From Streptomyces sp. NRRL B-1347 (GTDB lineage Bacteria; Actinomycetota; Actinomycetes; Streptomycetales; Streptomycetaceae), in assembly GCF_000720325.1 (NCBI RefSeq), contig NZ_JOJM01000093.1, forward strand, positions 1-22,654: 22,654 bases of DNA. Direction: 5' to 3'. The position numbers and the translations under genes were made by a program. Within the stretch, counting starts at the first letter, position 1. Each line of letters begins with the position of its first letter. Under the pieces are notes generated by a model that saw only the letters and a program-made list of their open reading frames with translations, was not told the DNA's origin and searched no databases. Below are positions 7,326-14,123 of the stretch, piece by piece.

Positions 7326-7344
7326 CGGCAACTATTGGGTGCCG
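7326..7344. promoter_or_regulatory. Inverted repeat, candidate LysR operator
   Basis: CGGCA at 7326-7330 and TGCCG at 7340-7344 form an inverted repeat with a 9-base AT-rich centre. It lies 31 bases upstream of the LysR start and 110 bases upstream of the propeller start. Interrupted dyads of about this size in the divergent gap are typical LysR sites. Another TTGCCG half-site follows at about 7354-7359. The 158-bp gap shows no confident -35/-10 pair. Confidence 0.4.
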
Positions 7345-7453
7345 ATCCTTGCATTGCCGCGGAATCCCTGCCGTGGCGAGGGTGGAGGTACTCCCGGGCA
7401 GTGGCCGCGCCAGCGCGCCCGCCGCCCTTCCCTCTTCCTCCCCAGGAGCTTTC

Positions 7454-8539
7454 ATGCAGCAGTCCGCCGACGAACTGTCCGCCCGTGCCGGTCGCGAAGG
7501 CGACGTGCTGGCCGTGGTCAGCCAGAGCGGCCCGACCGTCTGCTTCTTCGACGCCGCCACCGACCTCCTCCTCGACACGGTGGAAGTCACCGCCCAGCCG
7601 CACGAGTTGTGCTTCGACCCGACGCGGCGACTGCTGTGGTGCGCGTCGACGTACTCCTCCGGCTACTACCACGACAACGCGGGCCGCCGTACGGAGCTGA
7701 CCGTCATCGACCCGGACACGCGCCGCGTCGTCGACGTCGTCGACATCGCGCCCGAACACGGGCCGCACGGAATCGCGTTGGACGCCGCGCGCGGCCGCCT
7801 CTACGTCAGCGTGGAGGGGTCCGACGACCGGCCCGGCGGTGTCGTGGTGATCGACACCGAGTCCCGCAAGCCGCTGGGCAGGATCGACACGGACGCGCCA
7901 GGCCCGCACTGGTTCGCCATCGACCCGGCGGGCACCATCGGGTACGCCACCAACAAGGAGGCGCCGTTCGTGTCGGTCGTCGACCTCGAACGGGGCACCC
8001 TCACCGCGAAGATCGAGGTGCCGGGCAGCGAGGGGCTCGCCGTCTCCGCCGACGGCACGCACGCCTTCGTCGCGGCCCCGTACGGGTCCTTCGCCCCGCC
8101 GCGCGGCGCCGACGGGTCCGCGGCGGCGCCGCCCGCCCCCGGCATCCGGGTCGTCGACGCCCGGACGGCGTCGGTCACCGCCGTGCTGCCCGCGCAGAGC
8201 ACCGTCTTCCCCGTGCACCTGACGTCAACGGGCCTGCTGCTCGCGGGCGAGCTGCGGATGGAGACCGATCCGCAGTCGCAGCTCGGGCGGCAGGCGCCCG
8301 GGCGGCTCCTGGTGTACTCCGCCGCCACCCACGAGGCCGTCGGCGAGGTCGAGGTGGGGCTCTTCCCGCTGACCATCACCTCGTCGCCCGACGGCAGGCT
8401 CGGCTACGTCGCCTGCGTCGTCTCCTCCACCGTCGACGTCGTCGACCTGGAGACGCTGCGGGTCCTGGCCCGCCTCGACGTCCCCCGGCGCGGCGAAGCG
8501 GGCGCCCACGGCCTGGCCTACGTGCCGCGGCAGGCCTGA
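7454..8539 (+). CDS. YncE-like seven-repeat beta-propeller protein
   Basis: This is a 361-residue protein built of seven recurring blade strands of the pattern hhhhDxxTxxhhxxhxh. Examples are FFDAATDLLLDTVEV, VIDPDTRRVVDVVDI, VVDLERGTLTAKIEV and VVDLETLRVLARLDV. Conserved HGIALD and VSADG turns are also present. This is the YncE/lactonase-like 40-residue propeller family. No signal peptide or membrane segment is visible, so it is probably cytoplasmic. The ATG at 7454 follows AGGAG with 5 bases of spacing. An upstream in-frame start at 7349 would add 35 residues without a good ribosome binding site. Family members bind metabolites or act as sugar lactonases, but no catalytic residues can be assigned here. 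The divergent LysR gene probably regulates it. Confidence 0.85.
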   Translation: MQQSADELSARAGREGDVLAVVSQSGPTVCFFDAATDLLLDTVEVTAQPHELCFDPTRRLLWCASTYSSGYYHDNAGRRTELTVIDPDTRRVVDVVDIAPEHGPHGIALDAARGRLYVSVEGSDDRPGGVVVIDTESRKPLGRIDTDAPGPHWFAIDPAGTIGYATNKEAPFVSVVDLERGTLTAKIEVPGSEGLAVSADGTHAFVAAPYGSFAPPRGADGSAAAPPAPGIRVVDARTASVTAVLPAQSTVFPVHLTSTGLLLAGELRMETDPQSQLGRQAPGRLLVYSAATHEAVGEVEVGLFPLTITSSPDGRLGYVACVVSSTVDVVDLETLRVLARLDVPRRGEAGAHGLAYVPRQA

Positions 8540-8665
8540 GGCGCCACGGCCCCGACCCGGCGATCCGGTTCGCGCCGACTTCCGGGAGTACGGGGCCGGG
8601 GCGGCGGGCCGCGCGTCAGACTGCCGGGCAACCGCCACCGCGCCGTACTGGAACCGGAGGACCTC

Positions 8666-9496
8666 ATGCCTGCCGCCCCCTCTCCGCCCTCCCCGCTCAA
8701 CGCGTTCAAGGCGCGCCTGGCCGCGGGCGGGCCGCTCACCGGGCTCTGGCTGAGCCTCGGCGACGCGTCCGCGGCCGAGGTCTGCGCGGACGCGGGGTTC
8801 GACTGGCTGCTGATCGACGGCGAGCACGGGCCCAACGACGTGCGCAGCACCCTCGACCAGCTCCGCGCGATCGGTGACCGGACCGATGCCGTCGTACGGC
8901 CGCCCGGCGGGCGCGCGGAAGAGCTGCGGCCGCTGATCGACATCGGCGTGCGGACGTTCCTCGTGCCGATGGTCGAATCGGCCGCGCAGGCCCGGGAGTT
9001 GGTCCGTGCCACCCGCTATCCGCCGCACGGCACGCGGGGCATGGCCAGCGCGGTGACCCGCGCCTCCCGCTGGAGCCGCACGCCCGGCTATCTGGAGGCC
9101 GCCGACGCCGCGATGTGTCTGGTCCCGCAGATCGAGACGCCGGGCGCGGTCGCCGCGGCGGCGGACATCGCGGCCGTCGACGGGGTCGACGCGCTGTTCG
9201 TGGGGCTCTACGACCTGTCGGCCGCGCTCGGGCACCTCGGTGTGCCGGACCATCCGGACGTGTGGGGTGCCTTCACCCGTGTCGTCGCCGCGTGCCGGGC
9301 CGCGGGGAAGCCGTGCGGCACCTTCGCGCCCACGCCCGAACTCGCCGCCGCCGCACGGCGGGAGGGGTGTTCGCTCCTCGCGGTCGGCAGCGACGTGGGG
9401 CTGCTCGTGCGGGGCTGCGCGGATCTCCTCGCGCGGTCCCGCGCGGGCGAGGAGAAGGACGGGGCCGACGGGAAGAACGGGGCGGACGGGCTCTAG
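8666..9496 (+). CDS. HpcH/HpaI-family aldolase (2-oxo acid aldolase)
   Basis: This 276-residue class II (metal-dependent) pyruvate aldolase resembles 4-hydroxy-2-oxoheptanedioate aldolase HpaI and 2-keto-3-deoxyrhamnonate aldolase. These enzymes reversibly cleave 4-hydroxy-2-oxo acids to pyruvate and an aldehyde. Comparison with E. coli HpaI gives clear equivalents: Asp51 and His54 in IDGEHG, Arg78 (HpaI Arg70), and the metal ligands Glu157 in PQIETPG and Asp183 in VGLYDLSAALG. The usual Gly-Pro-x-Asp at the second metal ligand is Gly-Leu-Tyr-Asp here. The start follows GGAGG with 5 bases of spacing. The last residues form an acidic Lys-Asp-Gly-Ala repeat. The final TAG overlaps the stop of the convergent TetR gene. 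The true substrate is unknown. Confidence 0.9.
   Translation: MPAAPSPPSPLNAFKARLAAGGPLTGLWLSLGDASAAEVCADAGFDWLLIDGEHGPNDVRSTLDQLRAIGDRTDAVVRPPGGRAEELRPLIDIGVRTFLVPMVESAAQARELVRATRYPPHGTRGMASAVTRASRWSRTPGYLEAADAAMCLVPQIETPGAVAAAADIAAVDGVDALFVGLYDLSAALGHLGVPDHPDVWGAFTRVVAACRAAGKPCGTFAPTPELAAAARREGCSLLAVGSDVGLLVRGCADLLARSRAGEEKDGADGKNGADGL
9455..9490 (+). repeat. Two 18-bp tandem units at the aldolase 3' end
   Basis: Units 9455-9472 and 9473-9490 differ at two positions and encode KDGADG and KNGADG. The tail adds nothing to the aldolase fold and looks like a slippage-derived extension. Confidence 0.7.
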
Positions 9497-10089
9497 TCCG
9501 CCCGCAGCGACCGCCAGATGCGGTCCGGAAGGACCCGGGCCGCCTCCTCCAGGTCCACCTCGTACGTACTGGAGAGCCAGCGGTGGGCCGTCTCCGCGAC
9601 CGGGCCCATGACCAGGACCTCGATCAGGGGCGCGGGCAGCGCGGCCACCTCGCCCGCGGTGATGCGCGGGTACAACCAGGCGGCGATGGGCGCGAACTTG
9701 GCGTCCTTCGCCGCCATCACCTCGTCGGCGTGGGCCGCCAGATAGCTGGAGTACGCGGAGCCGTGCAGGAAGAGCGCCACGTCCCGGTGGTCGCGGGTGA
9801 AGTCCAGATACGCCCGCACCAGGGCGCGGACGCCGGTGCGGGCCGTGCGGCAGCGGGTGACGGCGGCCACCACCGGGTCGCAGAGCTGGTCCACGCAGCG
9901 CAGATAGAGCGCGGCGGCCAGGCCGTCGAAGCTGCCGAAGTGGTGGTAGAGGCTGCCGAAGCTCACCCCGCTCGCCGCCGTGACCGCGTTGACCGTGAAG
10001 CCCTGCGCGCCCGCGTGCGCGTACACCCGAAGGGCGGTGTCGAGGAGCAGGTCGACGGTGGCCTCGCCACGCTGCTGCTTAGGGGACAC
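9493..10089 (-). CDS. TetR-family transcriptional regulator
   Basis: This 198-residue protein has an N-terminal TetR helix-turn-helix at about 10-58 (FTVNAVTAASGVSFGSLYHH, then FGSFDGLAAALY). An all-helical ligand-binding and dimerisation domain follows. The start is GTG, with only a weak GC-rich ribosome binding site, so translation may be inefficient or leaderless. It converges on the aldolase gene, and the two TAG stops share the four bases CTAG at 9493-9496. The 195-bp gap upstream, shared with the membrane-anchored propeller gene, is the likely place for its operator. The effector is unknown. Confidence 0.93.
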   Translation of the reverse strand: MSPKQQRGEATVDLLLDTALRVYAHAGAQGFTVNAVTAASGVSFGSLYHHFGSFDGLAAALYLRCVDQLCDPVVAAVTRCRTARTGVRALVRAYLDFTRDHRDVALFLHGSAYSSYLAAHADEVMAAKDAKFAPIAAWLYPRITAGEVAALPAPLIEVLVMGPVAETAHRWLSSTYEVDLEEAARVLPDRIWRSLRAD

Positions 10090-10284
10090 GGCGCCGCCCC
10101 GGCTTCCCCCGACCTCCGGAACGGGCGCGTCCGCCCGTGGTCACCTCGTCCGCCGCCATGCGTTCCAGCGTAGAGCAGAACCGGCATCGCGGACGGCAGC
10201 CGAGAATCTTCGGCGCATCGAGAATCTGGAGGAATTTTCTAGAAAGTATCTCCATCAACTCGCTTGCTGGGCCACACTCCTGTC
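10090..10284. promoter_or_regulatory. Divergent gap between tetR and the first PQQ-like gene
   Basis: This 195-bp gap has an unusually AT-rich island at 10230-10256. It contains the 10-bp palindrome TTTCTAGAAA (10236-10245). Just upstream, CGAGAATCT occurs twice (10201-10209 and 10219-10227), 18 bp apart. These are candidate sites for the TetR protein or for RNA polymerase. I could not assign a -35/-10 pair. Confidence 0.4.
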
Positions 10285-11883
10285 ATGGCAGGTCCTCCGC
10301 CCCAGCGGCCGCACGAGCCCGTTCCCGGCAATCCGTACGCCCAGCCGGTCACCCGGCCGGTCACCCAGCCGGTCCCCTCCCCGAAGAGGCGGACGGGCGC
10401 GGTGGCCTGGGTCGTCGTGGGCGCGGTGATCGCGGCGGTGGGCGTGGGCGCGGGCGCGTACGCCCTCCTGAAGGAGGACGACGACAGGCGGTCCGGTGGT
10501 TTCCGGGCCCCGGTCGCCCGGGAATCGGGAGCGCCGGGCGAGCCGTCCGGCTCGGGGGAGCGGACGGACGCGCCCGGCCGTCCCGAGCAGCCGGTGCGGC
10601 GGGTGGACGTCAACGCCGCGCGCAAGTCCGGCGAGTCCAAGGGCTGGCTCGACCTCAACGGCGTCAAGCTGCCGGGCAAGGGCGCCATGCTGGGCGACCT
10701 GTGGACCGTGGACGGCGGCGCGTCCGGCAAGGGCGGCGCACTCGTCGTGCAGGCCCTCTACGACACGGTCACCGCGTACCGCGCGCGGGACGGCGCGAAG
10801 GCCTGGACGCTGCGCCTGCCCGACAAGGTCTGCGACACCCCCGTCGACACCGCGCCCGGCGGCCACGTCGTCGTGGCGTACGGCAACGGCAGCACCTCCG
10901 GCTCCGGCAAGTGCAACCAGCTCCAGCAGATCGACCTGCGGACCGGCGAGAAGGGCTGGCACCGCGAGCTCAAGGAGCACGACCTCTCGGACAGCACCAG
11001 CACCGTGCACCTCGCCATGACCGGCTCCACCGTCACCGTCGGGCAGGGCGACATCGCCCACGGGTACCGCGTCAGCGACGGCAAACGCCTCTTCTCCTCC
11101 AAGCGGGAGCGCGTCGGCGCCTGCTTCCTGCGCGACGTCGCGGGCGGTGCCCGGCTCCTGTACGTCGAGAGCTGCGCGGCCGGGGCGCCCAAGGCCCACG
11201 GCCGGGTGAAGAACGTCGACCCCAGCACCGGCGACGTCCGCTGGCAGTACCGCACCAGGAACGGCTGGAGCGTCGACAAGGTGTACTCCGTCGACCCCCT
11301 CGTCCTCGCCGTCCGGAACAAGGACGACTACGACAAGTGGGCCGTCGTCTCCGTGGACGGCCGCGGGCGCGAGCGCGCCTGGATCCCGCTCGACCGGGGG
11401 CCGTACGCGTACGAGATGTGCGACGGGGCCGGGGACGCGGGGGAAGGCGTGCAGAACTGCCCGGGCGGCGTCGTCGGCGACGACTCCCTGTACCTGTCCA
11501 CCGAGCCCAAGGACGGCATCCTCGGGCCCAACAAGCTCGTCGCCTACGACCTCGCGACGGGCAAGCGCCGCTGGGCGGCCGCCGTGCGCGGACGCCAGCT
11601 CCTGCCCGTGCGGCAGGCCGGGGACGGCAAGCGCTCCGGGGTCGTCGTGTACGTGCGCGCGCAGCACGGGAAGACCGGCCGCACCGTGCGGTTCCCGGCC
11701 TCGGGCGGGGCGCCGGACGTGCTGCTCCGGCACTCCACGCCCGCCCAGAAGTGGGAGGCCGACATGTTCGCGGGAGAGACGCTGTACGGCGGCGGGCGGA
11801 TCTTCGTGGCGCCGTCGCGGCTCGGCCCCGAGGGGCTCGGCGGGAAGAAGGAGCAAGGGCGGCTGGTGTCGTTCGGCCGGTGA
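10285..11883 (+). CDS. Membrane-anchored PQQ-like beta-propeller protein 1
   Basis: This 532-residue protein has a short Pro-rich cytoplasmic N-terminus and one membrane helix at about 39-62 (AVAWVVVGAVIAAVGVGAGA). A charged linker and a large extracellular propeller of PQQ/Trp-docking repeats follow. Repeat signatures include YRARDGAKAWTLRL, IDLRTGEKGWHREL, VDPSTGDVRWQYRT and YDLATGKRRWAAAV. Six cysteines form three likely extracellular disulfide pairs. PQQ-dehydrogenase catalytic residues are not evident, so I read it as a binding or scaffold propeller. The ATG at 10285 starts a Pro-rich tail like that of its paralogue. A TTG at 10264 is also open, but neither start has a Shine-Dalgarno sequence. 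The paralogue begins 64 bases downstream, so the two are probably one operon. Confidence 0.85.
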   Translation: MAGPPPQRPHEPVPGNPYAQPVTRPVTQPVPSPKRRTGAVAWVVVGAVIAAVGVGAGAYALLKEDDDRRSGGFRAPVARESGAPGEPSGSGERTDAPGRPEQPVRRVDVNAARKSGESKGWLDLNGVKLPGKGAMLGDLWTVDGGASGKGGALVVQALYDTVTAYRARDGAKAWTLRLPDKVCDTPVDTAPGGHVVVAYGNGSTSGSGKCNQLQQIDLRTGEKGWHRELKEHDLSDSTSTVHLAMTGSTVTVGQGDIAHGYRVSDGKRLFSSKRERVGACFLRDVAGGARLLYVESCAAGAPKAHGRVKNVDPSTGDVRWQYRTRNGWSVDKVYSVDPLVLAVRNKDDYDKWAVVSVDGRGRERAWIPLDRGPYAYEMCDGAGDAGEGVQNCPGGVVGDDSLYLSTEPKDGILGPNKLVAYDLATGKRRWAAAVRGRQLLPVRQAGDGKRSGVVVYVRAQHGKTGRTVRFPASGGAPDVLLRHSTPAQKWEADMFAGETLYGGGRIFVAPSRLGPEGLGGKKEQGRLVSFGR

Positions 11884-11947
11884 CGGCCGCCGCAGCTCAC
11901 CCCCACGGCGCGGCAGACCCGCGCGGAGCGAAGACCTTGGAGAGACG

Positions 11948-13585
11948 ATGACGCAGCCCCCGCCCGGACCGTCCGAGCCCCAGGGGCAGTTCGGGCCGCC
12001 GCCGCTCGCGGGCCCGCCCGGTGAGGGGTTCGGCCCGCCTGGTGAGGGGTTCGGCCCGCCGCAGGCCGGATTCGGGCCCCCGCAGGCCGGGTTCGGGCCG
12101 CCGGTGCCGCCACCGGTGGGGGGCTTCGGGCCGCCCGCGCCGGTGCCGCCGCCCCCGTCGAAGCCCCGGCGCCGCACGGCCGTCGTGATCGCGTCGGTGG
12201 CCGCGCTCGCCCTGGTCGCCGGGGGCGGCGCCTGGTACGTCGCCGCGCGCGGGGACGGCTCGGACGACGGCGGGGGCAAGGGCGGCGGCAAGAAGCCGGG
12301 ACCCGCGTACGCGCAGCCGAAGGAGGCCGTGCCCGCCGACCCGAAGGCCACCTTCCACGGCGGGGCGCCGGTGCCGGCGCTGCCGAAGAAGGAGAGCACC
12401 TGGCCCGTGAAGGGGTCCTGGCTCACGGACGAGGTGTACGTGAAGTCCTCCGTCGCGAAGATATCGGGGCTCGACGCGGCCACGGGGCAGACGCGGTGGA
12501 CGCTGCCCAAGCCCGGCCAGTCCTGCGGCGGTTCGCCGGAGATCGGCGCGGGCGGCATCGCCGTGGTGGTCTTCGCGCCCGCCACGCACGACAAGAAGGG
12601 GTTCCGCGCGCCCTGCACCCAGGTCATGGCCTTCAAGGTCGCGACCGGCGAGAAGCTGTGGACGAAGTCCGTCCGGGTCGGCTATCAGACGGAGAAGACC
12701 GCGTTCAACCAGGTCGCGATCAGCGGCCGGACGGCCGCCGTCGGCGGGCTCTACGGCGGGGCCGCGTTCGACCTGCGCACCGGCGAGCTGCGGTGGAAGC
12801 CCCGGTCCGGCGACACCTGCCGGGACGTGGGGTACGGCGGCGGCGCGCGGCTCGTCGCGATCCGCACCTGCGGCGACTACGGCGCGGAGAAGTACACGGT
12901 GCAGGACATCGACCCCAGGTCCGGCAAGCCGCGCTGGAGTCACAAGCTGCCCGGGGGCGTGAAGAACCTCAACGTCATCTCCACCGACCCCGTGGTCGTC
13001 GGCCTCGACTCGGGCGAGATCACCGGGCACGGCGCCAGCGACGTCTTCGCCCTCGACGGCCGCGGCAAGCTGCGCTCGAAGATCGCGCTGCCGGAGGGCA
13101 AGTACCTGCACGACTGCGGCGACACCAGCGTCGTCAACGACTGCCGGGCCCTCGTCGTCGGCAACGACAGGCTGTACGCCCCGACCGCGCGCCGCGACGC
13201 CAAGGACGGCATCTCCACCACGAACGACATCCTCGCCTTCTCCCTCGCCACCGGCAGGACGACGGGGCAGCGCGGCAACACGGACAGCAACGGCCCCACG
13301 TTCCCGTTCCGCATGGACGGCGGGAACGTCCTCGCCTACCGCGACCAGCTGGGCGTCCAGGTGGTGACGCTCGACGGCCGGACCCTGAAGGAGAAGAAGC
13401 TCCTCGTCTCGACCAAGCGGCCCGGCGGGCTCGTACCGGTCGAGTCGGAGCTGCACTTCGTCGACGGCAGGCTGTACATGAGCACCGACCTGGTGGCCAA
13501 GTCCAGTGCGAAGGGGCCCGAGCGGTTCATGATGTACGTCTTCGCCCGGAAGGACCAGAAGGGCCAGCGGGACCAGAAGGGCTAG
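11948..13585 (+). CDS. Membrane-anchored PQQ-like beta-propeller protein 2
   Basis: This 545-residue protein has the same plan as its upstream neighbour: a Pro/Gly/Phe-rich cytoplasmic N-terminus (1-70), a basic stop (KPRRR), a membrane helix at about 77-99, a Gly/Lys linker, then an extracellular propeller. Repeat signatures are LDAATGQTRWTLPK, FKVATGEKLWTKSV, FDLRTGELRWKPRS and IDPRSGKPRWSHKL. Three cysteine pairs correspond in order to those of protein 1, pointing to gene duplication. GGAGA lies 4 bases before the ATG. The first 55 residues contain a 7-residue tandem repeat. The stop codon sits in a hairpin shared with the convergent lipoprotein gene. Ligand and function are unknown. Confidence 0.88.
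   Translation: MTQPPPGPSEPQGQFGPPPLAGPPGEGFGPPGEGFGPPQAGFGPPQAGFGPPVPPPVGGFGPPAPVPPPPSKPRRRTAVVIASVAALALVAGGGAWYVAARGDGSDDGGGKGGGKKPGPAYAQPKEAVPADPKATFHGGAPVPALPKKESTWPVKGSWLTDEVYVKSSVAKISGLDAATGQTRWTLPKPGQSCGGSPEIGAGGIAVVVFAPATHDKKGFRAPCTQVMAFKVATGEKLWTKSVRVGYQTEKTAFNQVAISGRTAAVGGLYGGAAFDLRTGELRWKPRSGDTCRDVGYGGGARLVAIRTCGDYGAEKYTVQDIDPRSGKPRWSHKLPGGVKNLNVISTDPVVVGLDSGEITGHGASDVFALDGRGKLRSKIALPEGKYLHDCGDTSVVNDCRALVVGNDRLYAPTARRDAKDGISTTNDILAFSLATGRTTGQRGNTDSNGPTFPFRMDGGNVLAYRDQLGVQVVTLDGRTLKEKKLLVSTKRPGGLVPVESELHFVDGRLYMSTDLVAKSSAKGPERFMMYVFARKDQKGQRDQKG
12020..12103 (+). repeat. Four 21-bp tandem repeats (GEGFGPP/QAGFGPP)
   Basis: Four consecutive 21-bp units lie at 12020-12040, 12041-12061, 12062-12082 and 12083-12103. 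Units 1 and 2 differ only at the last base, and units 3 and 4 at three positions. The array therefore looks like two successive duplications. It encodes the flexible cytoplasmic tail of propeller protein 2 and keeps the reading frame. Confidence 0.85.
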
Positions 13586-13610
13586 CGGGGCCGCCGGACA
13601 GGCCCTAGCC
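13580..13610. terminator. Bidirectional hairpin between convergent genes
   Basis: GGCTAG (13580-13585) pairs with CTAGCC (13605-13610), and GGCC (13589-13592) pairs with GGCC (13601-13604). A 3-base bulge and an 8-base loop complete the structure. The TAG of the plus-strand propeller gene and the TAG of the minus-strand lipoprotein gene lie in opposite arms and pair with each other. There is no U-tract, as is common for actinomycete terminators. Confidence 0.6.
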
Positions 13611-14123
13611 GTCCAGGAACTGCGAGCAGCGGTAGGGGCCGAAGCGGCGCTCGCCGTTGTCGAGGGTGACCTGGACGTCGTCGGGGCGGATGCGCCGGTC
13701 CTCGTCCTTCGACGACAGGTACGACTGGGCGCGGGCCAGGGTGCAGACGAGCTGGCCGTTGGGCAGGCGGTCGCGGTCGGAGTCGAAGAAGGCGCCTGGT
13801 GAGCGGTAGGTGACCCGGTTGCCCCGTGCGGTCACGTCGATCTCGCCGAGCTCCACGAGGTTGGTCAGACCGCTCTCCCGCTCGGTGCGGTTCGGGCCGG
13901 TGCCGAGCATCTTGATGACGCCGGGGAGGTCCCTGAGGCCCGAGTCGGGGCGGGACACACCGCGAAGGCCAGTGCCGTCCACGAAGTAGAGCCGCAGCCC
14001 CCGGGTGAGGCCGGTGGCCGGGTCCGCGCCGGTCACCACGCCGGTGGGGCGCACTCCGCAGGCCGTGAGGGCGGCGGCGAGCAGGAGGGTCAGGGCGAGC
14101 GCGGCCGCCCGCACGGGGGTCAC
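13605..14123 (-). CDS. GerMN-like lipoprotein downstream of the sensor kinase
   Basis: This is a 172-residue lipoprotein. The signal peptide (1-21) ends in the lipobox LTAC, with lipidated Cys22. The mature part has features of the GerMN fold found in LpqB-type proteins: LRLYFVDGTGLRGVSR, a loop with GP..RTERESGL, and a final CTLARAQSYL helix. It has two further cysteines, Cys127 and Cys166. It is the third gene of a regulator-kinase-lipoprotein operon. Its GTG start overlaps the kinase stop as GTGA, so translation is coupled. A lipoprotein in this position suggests an accessory or inhibitory partner of the kinase's extracellular domain, as with the lipoproteins linked to the cse and afsQ systems and to MtrAB-LpqB. 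That role is inferred. Confidence 0.85.
   Translation of the reverse strand: MTPVRAAALALTLLLAAALTACGVRPTGVVTGADPATGLTRGLRLYFVDGTGLRGVSRPDSGLRDLPGVIKMLGTGPNRTERESGLTNLVELGEIDVTARGNRVTYRSPGAFFDSDRDRLPNGQLVCTLARAQSYLSSKDEDRRIRPDDVQVTLDNGERRFGPYRCSQFLDG

Noticed and set aside
10264..10284. TTG start for PQQ-like protein 1
   Set aside because: TTG is rare and has no ribosome binding site here. The ATG at 10285 gives a Pro-rich N-terminus like the paralogue, though neither start is certain.
10285..11883. Quinoprotein alcohol or glucose dehydrogenase
   Set aside because: Trp-docking repeats are present, but no PQQ-ligating catalytic Asp/Glu or vicinal disulfide pattern could be recognised, and the propeller is tethered by a single helix.
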